Assembly (NCBI GenBank): GCA_023445495.1
Contig: JAEXLC010000265.1
Span: 1 to 27,696 of the forward strand
Direction of reading: 5' to 3'
Length of the DNA stretch: 27,696 nucleotides
From: Pseudomonadota bacterium
GTDB lineage: Bacteria > Pseudomonadota > Alphaproteobacteria > Sphingomonadales > Sphingomonadaceae
This document shows, piece by piece, positions 1 through 7,169 of this stretch. The position numbers and the translations under genes are program-made. The notes beneath the pieces were generated by a model. That model did no database searches, was not told the DNA's origin, and saw only the letters and a list, made by a program, of their open reading frames with translations. Position 1 is the stretch's first letter. Each line of letters begins with the position of its first letter.

Positions 1-17
1 TCGCGCTGCGCGCGCCA

Positions 18-47
18 CCTCCCCCGCTTTGCGAGGGAGGATTTTTT
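18..47 (+). terminator. Rho-independent terminator of an upstream gene
   Basis: A 10-bp stem (18-27 with 31-40, one C/A mismatch, TTT loop) is followed by a run of six T at 42-47. It would end a plus-strand transcript entering from the left of the window. The stem also resembles the CTCCCCCGC-type palindromic repeats scattered in sphingomonad genomes. Confidence 0.7.
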
Positions 48-93
48 GTTTGGTTGACGTAGGCGCCGCGCAGGACGCAAAGCATGCCGCACT

Positions 94-1302
94 ATGAAGC
101 GTCGTACCGGACAAGACCGCAGCGTAACCCGCAACTGGAAACCCGCCACCCAGGCCGTGCGTGGCGGCACCGCCCGTTCCGAATGGGGCGAGACCAGCGA
201 AGCGATGTTCCTCACCTCGGGCTATGCCTATGACTGCGCCGGAGACGCCGCCGCGCGCTTCGCCGGCGAGCAGGTCGGCATGACCTATTCGCGCCTGCAG
301 AACCCGACGGTGGAGATGCTCGAGGAGCGGATCGCGCTGCTCGAAGGCGCCGAGGCGTGCCGCACCATGGCGACCGGCATGGCGGCGATGACCGCGGCGA
401 TCCTCTGCCAGGTGAGCGCGGGCGATCATATCGTCCAGGGCCGTGCCGCCTTCGGCTCGTGCCGCTGGCTGACCGACAGCCTGTTGCCGCGCTTCGGCGT
501 GGAGACGACGATCGTCGATGCGCGCGATCCCCAGCAGTTCCAGGACGCGGTGCGCCCGAACACCAAGGTCTTCTTCTTCGAGACCCCGGCCAACCCGACG
601 ATGGACGTGGTCGATCTCGAAGCGGTCTGCGCGATCGCGAGGAAGCACGGCATCACCACCGTGGTCGACAATGCCTTCGCCACCCCGGCGCTGCAGCGCC
701 CGATGGAGTTCGGCGCCGACGTCGTCGCCTATTCGGCGACCAAGATGATGGACGGCCAGGGCCGCGTGCTCGCCGGGGCCGTCGCCGGTTCGTCGACGTT
801 CATCAACGACGTGCTGCTGCCCTTCACCCGCAACACCGGCCCGAACCTCTCGCCGTTCAATGCCTGGGTGGTGCTCAAGGGGCTGGAAACGCTCGACCTG
901 CGCATCCGCCGCCAGAGCGAGAATGCGCTCAAGGTCGGCGGCTTCCTCGAGAAGCGCGTGCCGAAGATCAACTTCCCGGCGCTGCCCAGCCATCCGCAGC
1001 ACAATCTGTTCATGCGCCAGATGGCGGCGGCCGGTCCGATCTTCTCGTTCGAAGTCGATGGCGGCCGCAAGCAGGCGCATGCGCTGCTCGACGCGCTCGA
1101 GCTGGTCGACATCTCGAACAATATCGGCGACTCGCGCTCGCTGATGACCCACCCCTCCTCGACTACCCATTATGGCGTCGCCGAGGAGAAGCGCTTGGAG
1201 ATGGGCGTGACCGAGGGCATGCTGCGGCTCAATGTTGGGCTGGAGGACCCCGAGGACGTGATCGCCGATCTCGACCAGGCGCTGAGGGCCGCCGGCTTGT
1301 GA
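94..1302 (+). CDS. metZ: O-succinylhomoserine sulfhydrylase (MetZ)
   Basis: A PLP enzyme of the Cys/Met metabolism family. It converts O-succinylhomoserine plus sulfide to homocysteine in the cytoplasm (methionine biosynthesis by direct sulfhydrylation). The 402 residues match the family length. The N-terminus (RNWKPATQAVRGGT) and the TSGYAYD segment are typical of MetZ. Asp192 (VVDNAFATP) and the Schiff-base Lys217 in AYSATKMMDGQG are visible, as is the conserved SLMTHPSSTTH segment near residue 345. The start at 94 keeps the full family N-terminus, but the nearest Shine-Dalgarno-like AGGA is about 18 bases upstream, so initiation is not SD-driven in an obvious way. The stop overlaps the apaG start (TGATG). 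I saw no SAM riboswitch in the short space between the upstream terminator and the start. It is unrelated to the sugar cluster. Confidence 0.95.
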   Translation: MKRRTGQDRSVTRNWKPATQAVRGGTARSEWGETSEAMFLTSGYAYDCAGDAAARFAGEQVGMTYSRLQNPTVEMLEERIALLEGAEACRTMATGMAAMTAAILCQVSAGDHIVQGRAAFGSCRWLTDSLLPRFGVETTIVDARDPQQFQDAVRPNTKVFFFETPANPTMDVVDLEAVCAIARKHGITTVVDNAFATPALQRPMEFGADVVAYSATKMMDGQGRVLAGAVAGSSTFINDVLLPFTRNTGPNLSPFNAWVVLKGLETLDLRIRRQSENALKVGGFLEKRVPKINFPALPSHPQHNLFMRQMAAAGPIFSFEVDGGRKQAHALLDALELVDISNNIGDSRSLMTHPSSTTHYGVAEEKRLEMGVTEGMLRLNVGLEDPEDVIADLDQALRAAGL

Positions 1303-1700
1303 TGGACGCCTTGTTCACCGATGCGGAGGAAACGCGCGGGATCACCGTGCGCGTGTCGGTGAGCTATCTTCCCGAGCAGAGCGAGCCCGATCGCGGCCGC
1401 TGGTTCTGGGCCTATCACATCCGCATCGAGAATAATTCGGGCGTGATGGTGCAGCTGCTGACGCGGCACTGGATCATCACCGACGGGCGCGGCGCGCGTC
1501 ATACGGTGGAGGGCGAGGGCGTGGTCGGCGAGCAGCCGATGATCGCGCCGGGGGCGAGCTTCGACTATGTGTCGGGCTGTCCGCTGACGACGCCCATCGG
1601 GAACATGCAGGGCAGTTATCACATGATCGGGGAAGACGGTTCGGCGTTCGACGTCGCGATTCCGAAGTTCGCGCTGACCGCGCCGGCGGTGGCGGAATGA
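1302..1700 (+). CDS. apaG: Co2+/Mg2+ efflux protein ApaG
   Basis: 132 residues, the usual ApaG size: a small beta-sandwich protein. The sequence has the family hallmarks RWFWAYHIRIENNS, LLTRHWIITDGRG, VEGEGVVGEQP and the YVSGCPL...GNMQGSYHM segment. ApaG is linked genetically to Co/Mg resistance and Ap4A levels in enterobacteria, but its biochemical role is unsettled. The ATG at 1302 shares its A with the metZ TGA, so the two genes are almost certainly co-transcribed and translationally coupled; this metZ-apaG order is, from memory, common in sphingomonads. A longer reading of the same frame starting further upstream runs through metZ out of frame and is not coding. Confidence 0.93.
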   Translation: MDALFTDAEETRGITVRVSVSYLPEQSEPDRGRWFWAYHIRIENNSGVMVQLLTRHWIITDGRGARHTVEGEGVVGEQPMIAPGASFDYVSGCPLTTPIGNMQGSYHMIGEDGSAFDVAIPKFALTAPAVAE

Positions 1701-1745
1701 GCCCTTTGGTCACCCTCACCCTTCCGCCGCCTTTGGCGGCTCCCT

Positions 1746-1772
1746 CCCTCTCCCAACGGGAGAGGGATTTTT
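1746..1772 (+). terminator. Terminator of metZ-apaG, facing the end of GH42
   Basis: Perfect 9-bp stem CCCTCTCCC (1746-1754) and GGGAGAGGG (1758-1766), loop AAC, then ATTTTT at 1767-1772. It ends the plus-strand metZ-apaG transcript and reaches the stop codon of the convergent GH42 gene. On the minus strand the same stem has no T-run. A second small hairpin, GCCGCC-TTT-GGCGGC, lies just before it at about 1727-1741. Confidence 0.75.
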
Positions 1773-3843
1773 AGCGCTGCAGCACCGCTACGCCTTCGCC
1801 GCCCAGCGTCACCTTGCTGACCTTCCCGCCCGCCAGCAGGTCGGTCATCGCCGCGGGCAGGGCCACCTCGCGCGGCTCGCGGCTGTGGTTGACCAGGATG
1901 ACGATGCGCTTGCCCTGGCCCTCGCGGGTCATCAGCTCGACATCTTCGGGCACGGCGAAGTCGCGCGCGACCTTGGCGTCGGCGAGGGCGGTGTCGATCA
2001 GCCCCTTCATCACGCCATCGTCGACCAGCGCGCCGACATAGGTGATGCTGCCCTTGCCGACCTTGCGCGAGATCGCGGCGGGCTTGCCGTCGAGCCAGCC
2101 ATTGGCCTTGCCGTAGCGCAGCAGCACCTGGGTGTCCGGCGCACTCGTCGAGAGCATTTCGGCCCAGATCGTTGCCTTGCCGGTGCCGACTTCTACGGGC
2201 TCATCGAGTGCGTAGAATTGCTCGACCTGGCCGCCGAGCAGTTCGGCGAGCGGGCCGGGCTGGCGGATGGTGTCGAGGCGGTTGTATTCGTCCTTCATGC
2301 CCGAGCGCGGGCCGAGGATCAGGTGGCCGCCGGCGCGGACATAGTCGCTCAGGCGCTTGGCAGTGGCGTCCGTGATGACGTTGAGGCTGGGGGCTACGAC
2401 CAGCTTGTAGCCGGCGAGCGGGGCTTCGGCGGCCTCGACCACATCGACGGCGCCCAGTGCGTCCTTGAGCGGCTGGTAATAGTCGAGCAGCGTCTCGATC
2501 TGGTCGTAATCCTTGTGGTGGAGCTGGAAGTCGATCGCCCAGCGGCTGGGATAGTCCTGGAGGATCGCAACCGGGGAGACCGGGGTGGTGCCGGCCAGCG
2601 CCGGCGAGGCGGCCTTCATCTCGCGGCCGATCTGCTGGATCTCGGGATAGACGGGGAGCGGCTTGCCGTCGGGGCCGACGATCGAACCGTGCATCGTCTC
2701 CTGGCCGTTCAGCGCGTTGCGCCACTGCCAGTAGAGCACCGCGTCGGCGCCGTGGCCGACCGCCTGCCACGCGACCGCGCGGGTCTCGCCGGGATAGAGC
2801 ATGTTGCTGACCGGCGCCCAGTTCACGAAGCCGGGCTGGGTTTCCATCACCCAGAAATTCTTGCGCTTCCAGCCGCGGACGAGGTCATGGGTGGCGCCCA
2901 TGCGATAGGGCTTCACATGGCCCATGCCGACATATTCGTCCCAGGAGGCGAAATCGAGGTCGCGGTTCATCTCGTAGCGATCGAAGCGATTGGCCCAGCC
3001 GAGCCCGCCGAAGTTGATCGTGATGAATTGCTTGTCGCCGACGACCGCGCGGACCGCGTTGATCTGGTTGCGGTGGAAGGCGCGCCACTGCGAGGTGATG
3101 AAGCGCTTGAGCTCGAGCATCCAGCCGGGATTGGCCTTGTCGCTGTTGAACGGCACCTGCTCCCAGGCGGTATAGGTCTGCGACCAATATTCGGTGGTCC
3201 AGGCGGCGTTGAGCTTGTCGAGCGTGCCGTAGCGCTGCTTGAGCCATGCCACCCAGGCGGCGCGGGCCTCGGGATCATAGCTCTCGTCGGTCGGCTCGTT
3301 GCCGATCTGCCAGCCGATGACATTGGGCTCGTCCTTGAGCGCCTGCGCCATGCGGGTGACGATGTCGCGGGCGAAGGCGCGGTAGCGGCTCGACGAGATC
3401 GAGAATTGCCGGCGGCCGCCATGGCCGATCTGCTTGCCGGTGCCGTCGATCTGGAGCGTGTCGGGATATTTCTGCGTCATCCAGGCCGGGGGCGTGTCGG
3501 TCGGCGTGCCGATCACGACCTTCATGCCGTATTTGTTGGCGAGCCGCACGGCGCGGACCAGCCAGTCCATGTCGTATCTGCCTTCCTCCGGCTCCATCTT
3601 GCTCCAGGCATATTCGCCGATCCGCACGACATTGGCGCCGTGGCCCTGCATCAGCCGGAGATCCTCGGCCCAGGCGCTTTCGGGCCATTGCTCGGGATAC
3701 CAGGCCGAGCCGATGTAGAGCCGATCGTGCGCGACCCTGGCGGCGGCGGGGGAAGCCTTTTGCGCCTCCTGTTGCGCGAGCGCGGGCAGCGGCGCGGCGG
3801 CGCCGGTGAGGAGGAGGGCGGTGGCTAGGGCGAAGGTCTTCAC
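1771..3843 (-). CDS. Secreted GH42 beta-galactosidase
   Basis: 690 residues, last gene of the minus-strand operon. A signal peptide (residues 1-23, ALA|QQ) sends it to the periplasm or beyond. The GH42 fold is recognisable: WYPEQWPESAW near 48, VVRIGEYAWSKMEP near 72-85, acid/base Glu183 in GWQIGNEPTD, and nucleophile Glu334 in FWVMETQPGF. A middle trimerisation-type domain spans roughly 410-620, followed by a short C-terminal beta domain ending in GEGVAVLQR. GH42 enzymes cleave beta-D-galactosides; some act on alpha-L-arabinopyranosides. Translation starts at GTG (3843), which overlaps the preceding gene's TGA as GTGA, so it is coupled to the apiosidase-like gene. In this locus it probably removes a galactosyl or arabinopyranosyl residue from the imported glycan; the exact linkage cannot be read from sequence. 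Confidence 0.9.
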   Translation of the reverse strand: MKTFALATALLLTGAAAPLPALAQQEAQKASPAAARVAHDRLYIGSAWYPEQWPESAWAEDLRLMQGHGANVVRIGEYAWSKMEPEEGRYDMDWLVRAVRLANKYGMKVVIGTPTDTPPAWMTQKYPDTLQIDGTGKQIGHGGRRQFSISSSRYRAFARDIVTRMAQALKDEPNVIGWQIGNEPTDESYDPEARAAWVAWLKQRYGTLDKLNAAWTTEYWSQTYTAWEQVPFNSDKANPGWMLELKRFITSQWRAFHRNQINAVRAVVGDKQFITINFGGLGWANRFDRYEMNRDLDFASWDEYVGMGHVKPYRMGATHDLVRGWKRKNFWVMETQPGFVNWAPVSNMLYPGETRAVAWQAVGHGADAVLYWQWRNALNGQETMHGSIVGPDGKPLPVYPEIQQIGREMKAASPALAGTTPVSPVAILQDYPSRWAIDFQLHHKDYDQIETLLDYYQPLKDALGAVDVVEAAEAPLAGYKLVVAPSLNVITDATAKRLSDYVRAGGHLILGPRSGMKDEYNRLDTIRQPGPLAELLGGQVEQFYALDEPVEVGTGKATIWAEMLSTSAPDTQVLLRYGKANGWLDGKPAAISRKVGKGSITYVGALVDDGVMKGLIDTALADAKVARDFAVPEDVELMTREGQGKRIVILVNHSREPREVALPAAMTDLLAGGKVSKVTLGGEGVAVLQR

Positions 3844-5231
3844 TGGTTATTCCCCTTGGCGTCGTCGAGCACGAGCGCCCAGTCATTGCCCGGTGCGGTC
3901 TTGCCGGGCGGTGTGAACAGGCGGACGCCCGTGTTGGCGAAAGTGCCGATCGGCGTGCTCGCCCCGGTGCGCGGATCGAACCAGGCGGCGCGGACGCGGG
4001 TGCCGCTGATCTTGCCCATCCGGACATGGAAGGGGCGGCCGGTATAGGTATAGGCGATGGCGTAGCTCTTGCCGCGGGTGGCGGCGACGCGCTCGTAGCG
4101 CGGGCCGCTGTCGGGCACGAGCGACTGATCGGGCACGCGCTCGAAGAAGGGGCGCGAGAGGATCAGGTCCTTGAGGTGGTGCATCTGGCTGCCGCCGGGG
4201 GCGTCGAGCCCTTGCTGCCAGGAGAGGCTGGGCCAATAGGCATTGGCCTTCTTGCCCGGCGCGAAGAACTGCATGACGCTGTTCTCGCCATAGGTGTGGC
4301 CGAACGCGCCGGCTAGGACGGACCACCAGGCATAGCGGCGAACGTCCGCGGCGCCCCAGCGCGGCTCGGGCGTGCGATCGAGGCCGTGGGGGATGTTCTC
4401 GTAGCTCGGCTCGGCGTCGATCGTCGGCTTGGCCGGGCTGCGCGAGAGATCGTCGGTGGTGTAGACCCAGTTATCCTCGCCGCGCGCATTGAGCTGGTGG
4501 TCCTGCGCGTAGCTCTGGTGGCCCGACTGGTACATGTTGAAATCGAGCCAGGGCGCGTCGTGGAACATCCAGGACGAGCTGGCGCGGCCGGCCGGGTGAT
4601 AGGTCATCAGGTGGTTGGGATCGATCGCGCGGATCGTCTTGCCGAGGATGTCCCAGGCTAGCGGGGAGAGCTCGGGATAGCGATCGCCGCCATTCACCCA
4701 GATCAGGTTGGGCTTGTTCCTGTAACGCTCGGCGGCGAAGCGGCCGATCACCGGGGCGGTATCGGCGTTGAGCAGACGGAAATCGGCGAAGTCGCCCCAG
4801 ACCGGCACCAAAGCGATGTAGAGGCCGTGCGCGGCGGCGCGGTCGAACACCCAGTCGAGATGGTCCCAATAGTCATATTCGCCGGGCTTGGCGGGGTCAT
4901 TGCCGGGGGTGACGCGGGGGCGAGTGAGGTCGCCGTCCACCAGCGCGGGGCCGGCTACCGGGTTCTCCATCTTCGGCCCGTGCAGCATCATCACCTGGAT
5001 GACGTTGTAGCCCTGGGCCTCGCGCTTGGCGAAATAGGCTTCGGTCTCCTCGCGGTTGAGCTTGCCGAGCAGCAGCCAGCCGGTGTCGCCGAGCCAGAAG
5101 AAGGGCTTGCCGTTCGATTCCAGATAGCGGCCGTTCGCCGAGACCTTGAGCGGCGGCGTGCGGTCCTGTGCGGACACGGCGGATGCGGCGAGCGCGCATC
5201 CGGCGGCAGCGGCGGCGATAAGCCAGCGCAT
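3840..5231 (-). CDS. Secreted apiosidase-like glycosidase (GH140/DUF4038), copy 1
   Basis: 463 residues. Signal peptide 1-21 (SAVSA|QD). The DUF4038 apiosidase-like catalytic domain runs from about 30 to 360: GKPFFWLGDTGWLLL, YDYWDHLDW, IWVNGGD with Asp183, and IDAEPSYENIPHG with Glu274. A C-terminal beta domain of the collagen-binding-like type (PF12904 style) follows, ending in PGNDWALVLDD. The characterised GH140 enzyme of Bacteroides thetaiotaomicron removes apiose-linked side chains from rhamnogalacturonan II using an Asp/Glu pair; Asp183 and Glu274 are the likely equivalents here, by inference. The start at 5231 is fixed by a strong Shine-Dalgarno (GGAGG) and an 11-base gap after the MFS stop; the open frame extends further into the MFS gene but that part is a shadow. 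It is closely related to the first gene of the same operon (13978-15372). Confidence 0.85.
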   Translation of the reverse strand: MRWLIAAAAAGCALAASAVSAQDRTPPLKVSANGRYLESNGKPFFWLGDTGWLLLGKLNREETEAYFAKREAQGYNVIQVMMLHGPKMENPVAGPALVDGDLTRPRVTPGNDPAKPGEYDYWDHLDWVFDRAAAHGLYIALVPVWGDFADFRLLNADTAPVIGRFAAERYRNKPNLIWVNGGDRYPELSPLAWDILGKTIRAIDPNHLMTYHPAGRASSSWMFHDAPWLDFNMYQSGHQSYAQDHQLNARGEDNWVYTTDDLSRSPAKPTIDAEPSYENIPHGLDRTPEPRWGAADVRRYAWWSVLAGAFGHTYGENSVMQFFAPGKKANAYWPSLSWQQGLDAPGGSQMHHLKDLILSRPFFERVPDQSLVPDSGPRYERVAATRGKSYAIAYTYTGRPFHVRMGKISGTRVRAAWFDPRTGASTPIGTFANTGVRLFTPPGKTAPGNDWALVLDDAKGNNQ

Positions 5232-5242
5232 GTTTTCCCTCC

Positions 5243-6487
5243 TCAGATCGACTTCTTGTGGTCGAAGCCCTTGGTGCAATCGATGGTCGCGAAGATCGCG
5301 GCGGCGAGGACCACCATCAGCGCGATGCCCTGCAGCGGCAGGTTGTAGTTGCCGGTGGCGGCGACGACGTAGCCGAACGCGACCGAGCAGACGAAGCCGC
5401 CGAGATTGCCGGCGGTGTTCATCACGCCCGATGCGGTGCCGCCGTAGCGGCCGCCGATCGACATGCACATCGCCCAGGCGGCGGGGAGCATCAGGTCCAT
5501 GACCATGAAGGCGGCGCCGGCGAGCAGCACGATCGCGAGCTTGCTGGTGGCGAGGCTCATCGCGACGAGCAGCGCGGCGGTGCCGACCAGGCAGGTCGAG
5601 GCGATCAGGCGATAGGCGTTGCGATTGCCGATGCGTGCGGCCAGCCGGTCGCACAGCACGCCGCCGGCCAAATTGCCGACCACGCCGAGCAGGAACGGGA
5701 TCGAGCCATACAGGCCCATCTCGTCGACGGTGAAGCCCGCGCCCTTGACCATCCAGGTCGGGAACCAGCCGAAGAAGAACCAGCTGCCGAAGGCGTAGAA
5801 CAGATAGGCTATGGAGATCAGCCAGAGCTGGGGCAGGGCGAACAGCTGCTTCCACGGCGTGCCGCTATGGCCGGCATGCTCGTCGCTGCCGATCTCGGCG
5901 ACCTCGGCAGCGGTGATGCCGGGCTGCTCGGCGGGCTTGTCGTGGAACCATTTCCACCAGGCGAGCGCCCAGACCGCGCCGATCACGCCGAGCAGGACGA
6001 AGACCGCCTGCCAGCCGAGATGCTTGTTGGCGGGAACCAGCAGCAGCGGGGCGAGGGCGCCGCCGAAGCGGCTGGCGGCCCAGATCACGCCTTGGCCCCG
6101 CGCACGCTCGCGCGCCGGCAGCCAGCGATAGAGCACGCCGGTCATGTTGGGATAGGCACCGGCAGCGCCGAGGCCGAACAGGAAGCGCGCGGCGGCGAGC
6201 TGCCAGAAGTTGCGGCACACCGCAGTGATCGCGGTGAAGAAGGACCACCAGACCGTGATCCGGGTCAGTTCCTTGCGATAGCCATGCTTGTCGCCCATCG
6301 CGCCCGAGGGGATCTCGAACACCGCATAGGCGATGACATAGGCGCTCAGCACCCAGCCCCATTCGGCGGGGGTGATGCCGAGGTCCTTTTGGATCGACGG
6401 GCCGGTGACCGCGATCGCCAGCCGATCGATAAAGGTGATGATCGAGAGGGTGGCGAGGAAGCCGAGGACCAGCCGCCGCTTCTTCAC
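5243..6487 (-). CDS. MFS transporter, anion:cation symporter (ACS) type
   Basis: 414 residues with about twelve hydrophobic segments and a central cytoplasmic loop (about 185-215). The first helix region (LSIITFIDRLAIAVTGPSIQKDLGI), the GDKHGYRKEL motif after TM2 and the RFLFGLGAAGAYPNMTG segment in TM4 resemble the ACS family, which imports sugar acids such as hexuronates and galactonate, or phthalate-like anions, with protons. Start is GTG at 6487, overlapping the stop of the racemase-like gene (GTGA), which couples the two. In this operon the cargo is probably a released sugar, sugar acid or rhamnoside; the family precedent favours an acidic product. It differs in type from the sugar-porter MFS at 23342-24601. 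Confidence 0.88.
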   Translation of the reverse strand: MKKRRLVLGFLATLSIITFIDRLAIAVTGPSIQKDLGITPAEWGWVLSAYVIAYAVFEIPSGAMGDKHGYRKELTRITVWWSFFTAITAVCRNFWQLAAARFLFGLGAAGAYPNMTGVLYRWLPARERARGQGVIWAASRFGGALAPLLLVPANKHLGWQAVFVLLGVIGAVWALAWWKWFHDKPAEQPGITAAEVAEIGSDEHAGHSGTPWKQLFALPQLWLISIAYLFYAFGSWFFFGWFPTWMVKGAGFTVDEMGLYGSIPFLLGVVGNLAGGVLCDRLAARIGNRNAYRLIASTCLVGTAALLVAMSLATSKLAIVLLAGAAFMVMDLMLPAAWAMCMSIGGRYGGTASGVMNTAGNLGGFVCSVAFGYVVAATGNYNLPLQGIALMVVLAAAIFATIDCTKGFDHKKSI

Positions 6488-7167
6488 TTCCCCGAGCCTT
6501 GGCCGAGGCCCGCCAGCACGGCGCGGGCATGCTCCATGCCGAGCTCGGGGCTGGCATAGACCGGGGCCGAGACCGCACCCTCGGGCAGGCTCGCGACCAC
6601 GCGCGCCATCGATGCCTGGGCGAGGACGATCGCGTCGACGCCCTTCATGCCCTCGGTGAGGCCTTCGCTCACGATCCGGTCATGCGTGGCACCGTCGCCG
6701 GCCATGACGGCCTGGAACGCGCCTTCGCAGAGATGCTCGACGATCTCGATGTCCTTGCCCTGCTCGGCGGCGACGCGGCGGACGAGATCGGCGGTCGGCT
6801 GGAGGGTGGTGGGCAGCGTGGCGACCACGCCGATCCGCGTGCCGCTGGCCACCGCCTTCTCGGCCATGGCGCGATCGACGCGCAGCACGGGCTGATCGTA
6901 GAGCTCGGCGGCCATCTCGACCGCCTTGCCGATCGAGGAGCAAGTGACCATCGCGACATCGCAGCCGGCGTCGAAGGCCGAGCCGACCAGCCGGACCACC
7001 TGGCGCATCGTCGACTTCTGAAGATGGCCGGCGGCGATGGTGTTCTTGATCGTGCTCTCGTCGACGAAGTGGAGCAGCTTGACGTCGGCCGGCATCACCC
7101 GCGCCGCGATCTCGGTGAAAGTCGGCACCAAAGTTGCCGAATTATGGATCAGGCCGAGGGTAGGCAT
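6484..7167 (-). CDS. Asp/Glu racemase superfamily protein, catalytic pair incomplete
   Basis: 227 residues, cytoplasmic, no signal peptide. The N-terminus (TLGLIHNSATLVPTF) and the DVAMVTCSSIGKAV segment with Cys76 place it in the Asp/Glu/hydantoin racemase superfamily, which also includes maleate isomerase and arylmalonate decarboxylase. The racemases use two cysteines, one per half. Here the second-half position reads DAIVLAQASMARV (about 178-190), with no Cys; the remaining cysteines are Cys69 and Cys147, and Cys147 lies outside the usual motif. A normal two-base racemase mechanism is therefore doubtful. The start at 7167 is two bases after the GH78 stop, and the end overlaps the MFS start, so it is a full operon member. 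Its role in sugar breakdown is unknown to me; possibilities are an isomerase or decarboxylase on a sugar-derived keto acid, or on the aglycone released by GH78. Confidence 0.75.
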   Translation of the reverse strand: MPTLGLIHNSATLVPTFTEIAARVMPADVKLLHFVDESTIKNTIAAGHLQKSTMRQVVRLVGSAFDAGCDVAMVTCSSIGKAVEMAAELYDQPVLRVDRAMAEKAVASGTRIGVVATLPTTLQPTADLVRRVAAEQGKDIEIVEHLCEGAFQAVMAGDGATHDRIVSEGLTEGMKGVDAIVLAQASMARVVASLPEGAVSAPVYASPELGMEHARAVLAGLGQGSGK

Positions 7168-7169
7168 CG

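Noticed and set aside
48..93. Possible SAM-type riboswitch in front of metZ
   Set aside because: metZ genes in alphaproteobacteria are often riboswitch-controlled, but only 46 bases separate the upstream terminator from the ATG and I could not fit the SAM-II or SAM/SAH core sequences or any stem to them.
357..1700. 447-codon frame joining metZ sequence to apaG
   Set aside because: The part before 1302 is out-of-frame metZ; the ApaG domain begins at the ATG that overlaps the metZ stop.
1885..3828. Long plus-strand open frame (647 codons) opposite the GH42 gene
   Set aside because: It is the antisense shadow of a high-GC gene; the minus-strand frame has a signal peptide and intact GH42 catalytic motifs.
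3840..5855. Fusion of MFS and apiosidase-like protein (671 codons)
   Set aside because: The upstream part is the MFS gene read in another frame. The signal peptide, strong Shine-Dalgarno and spacing place the true start at 5231.
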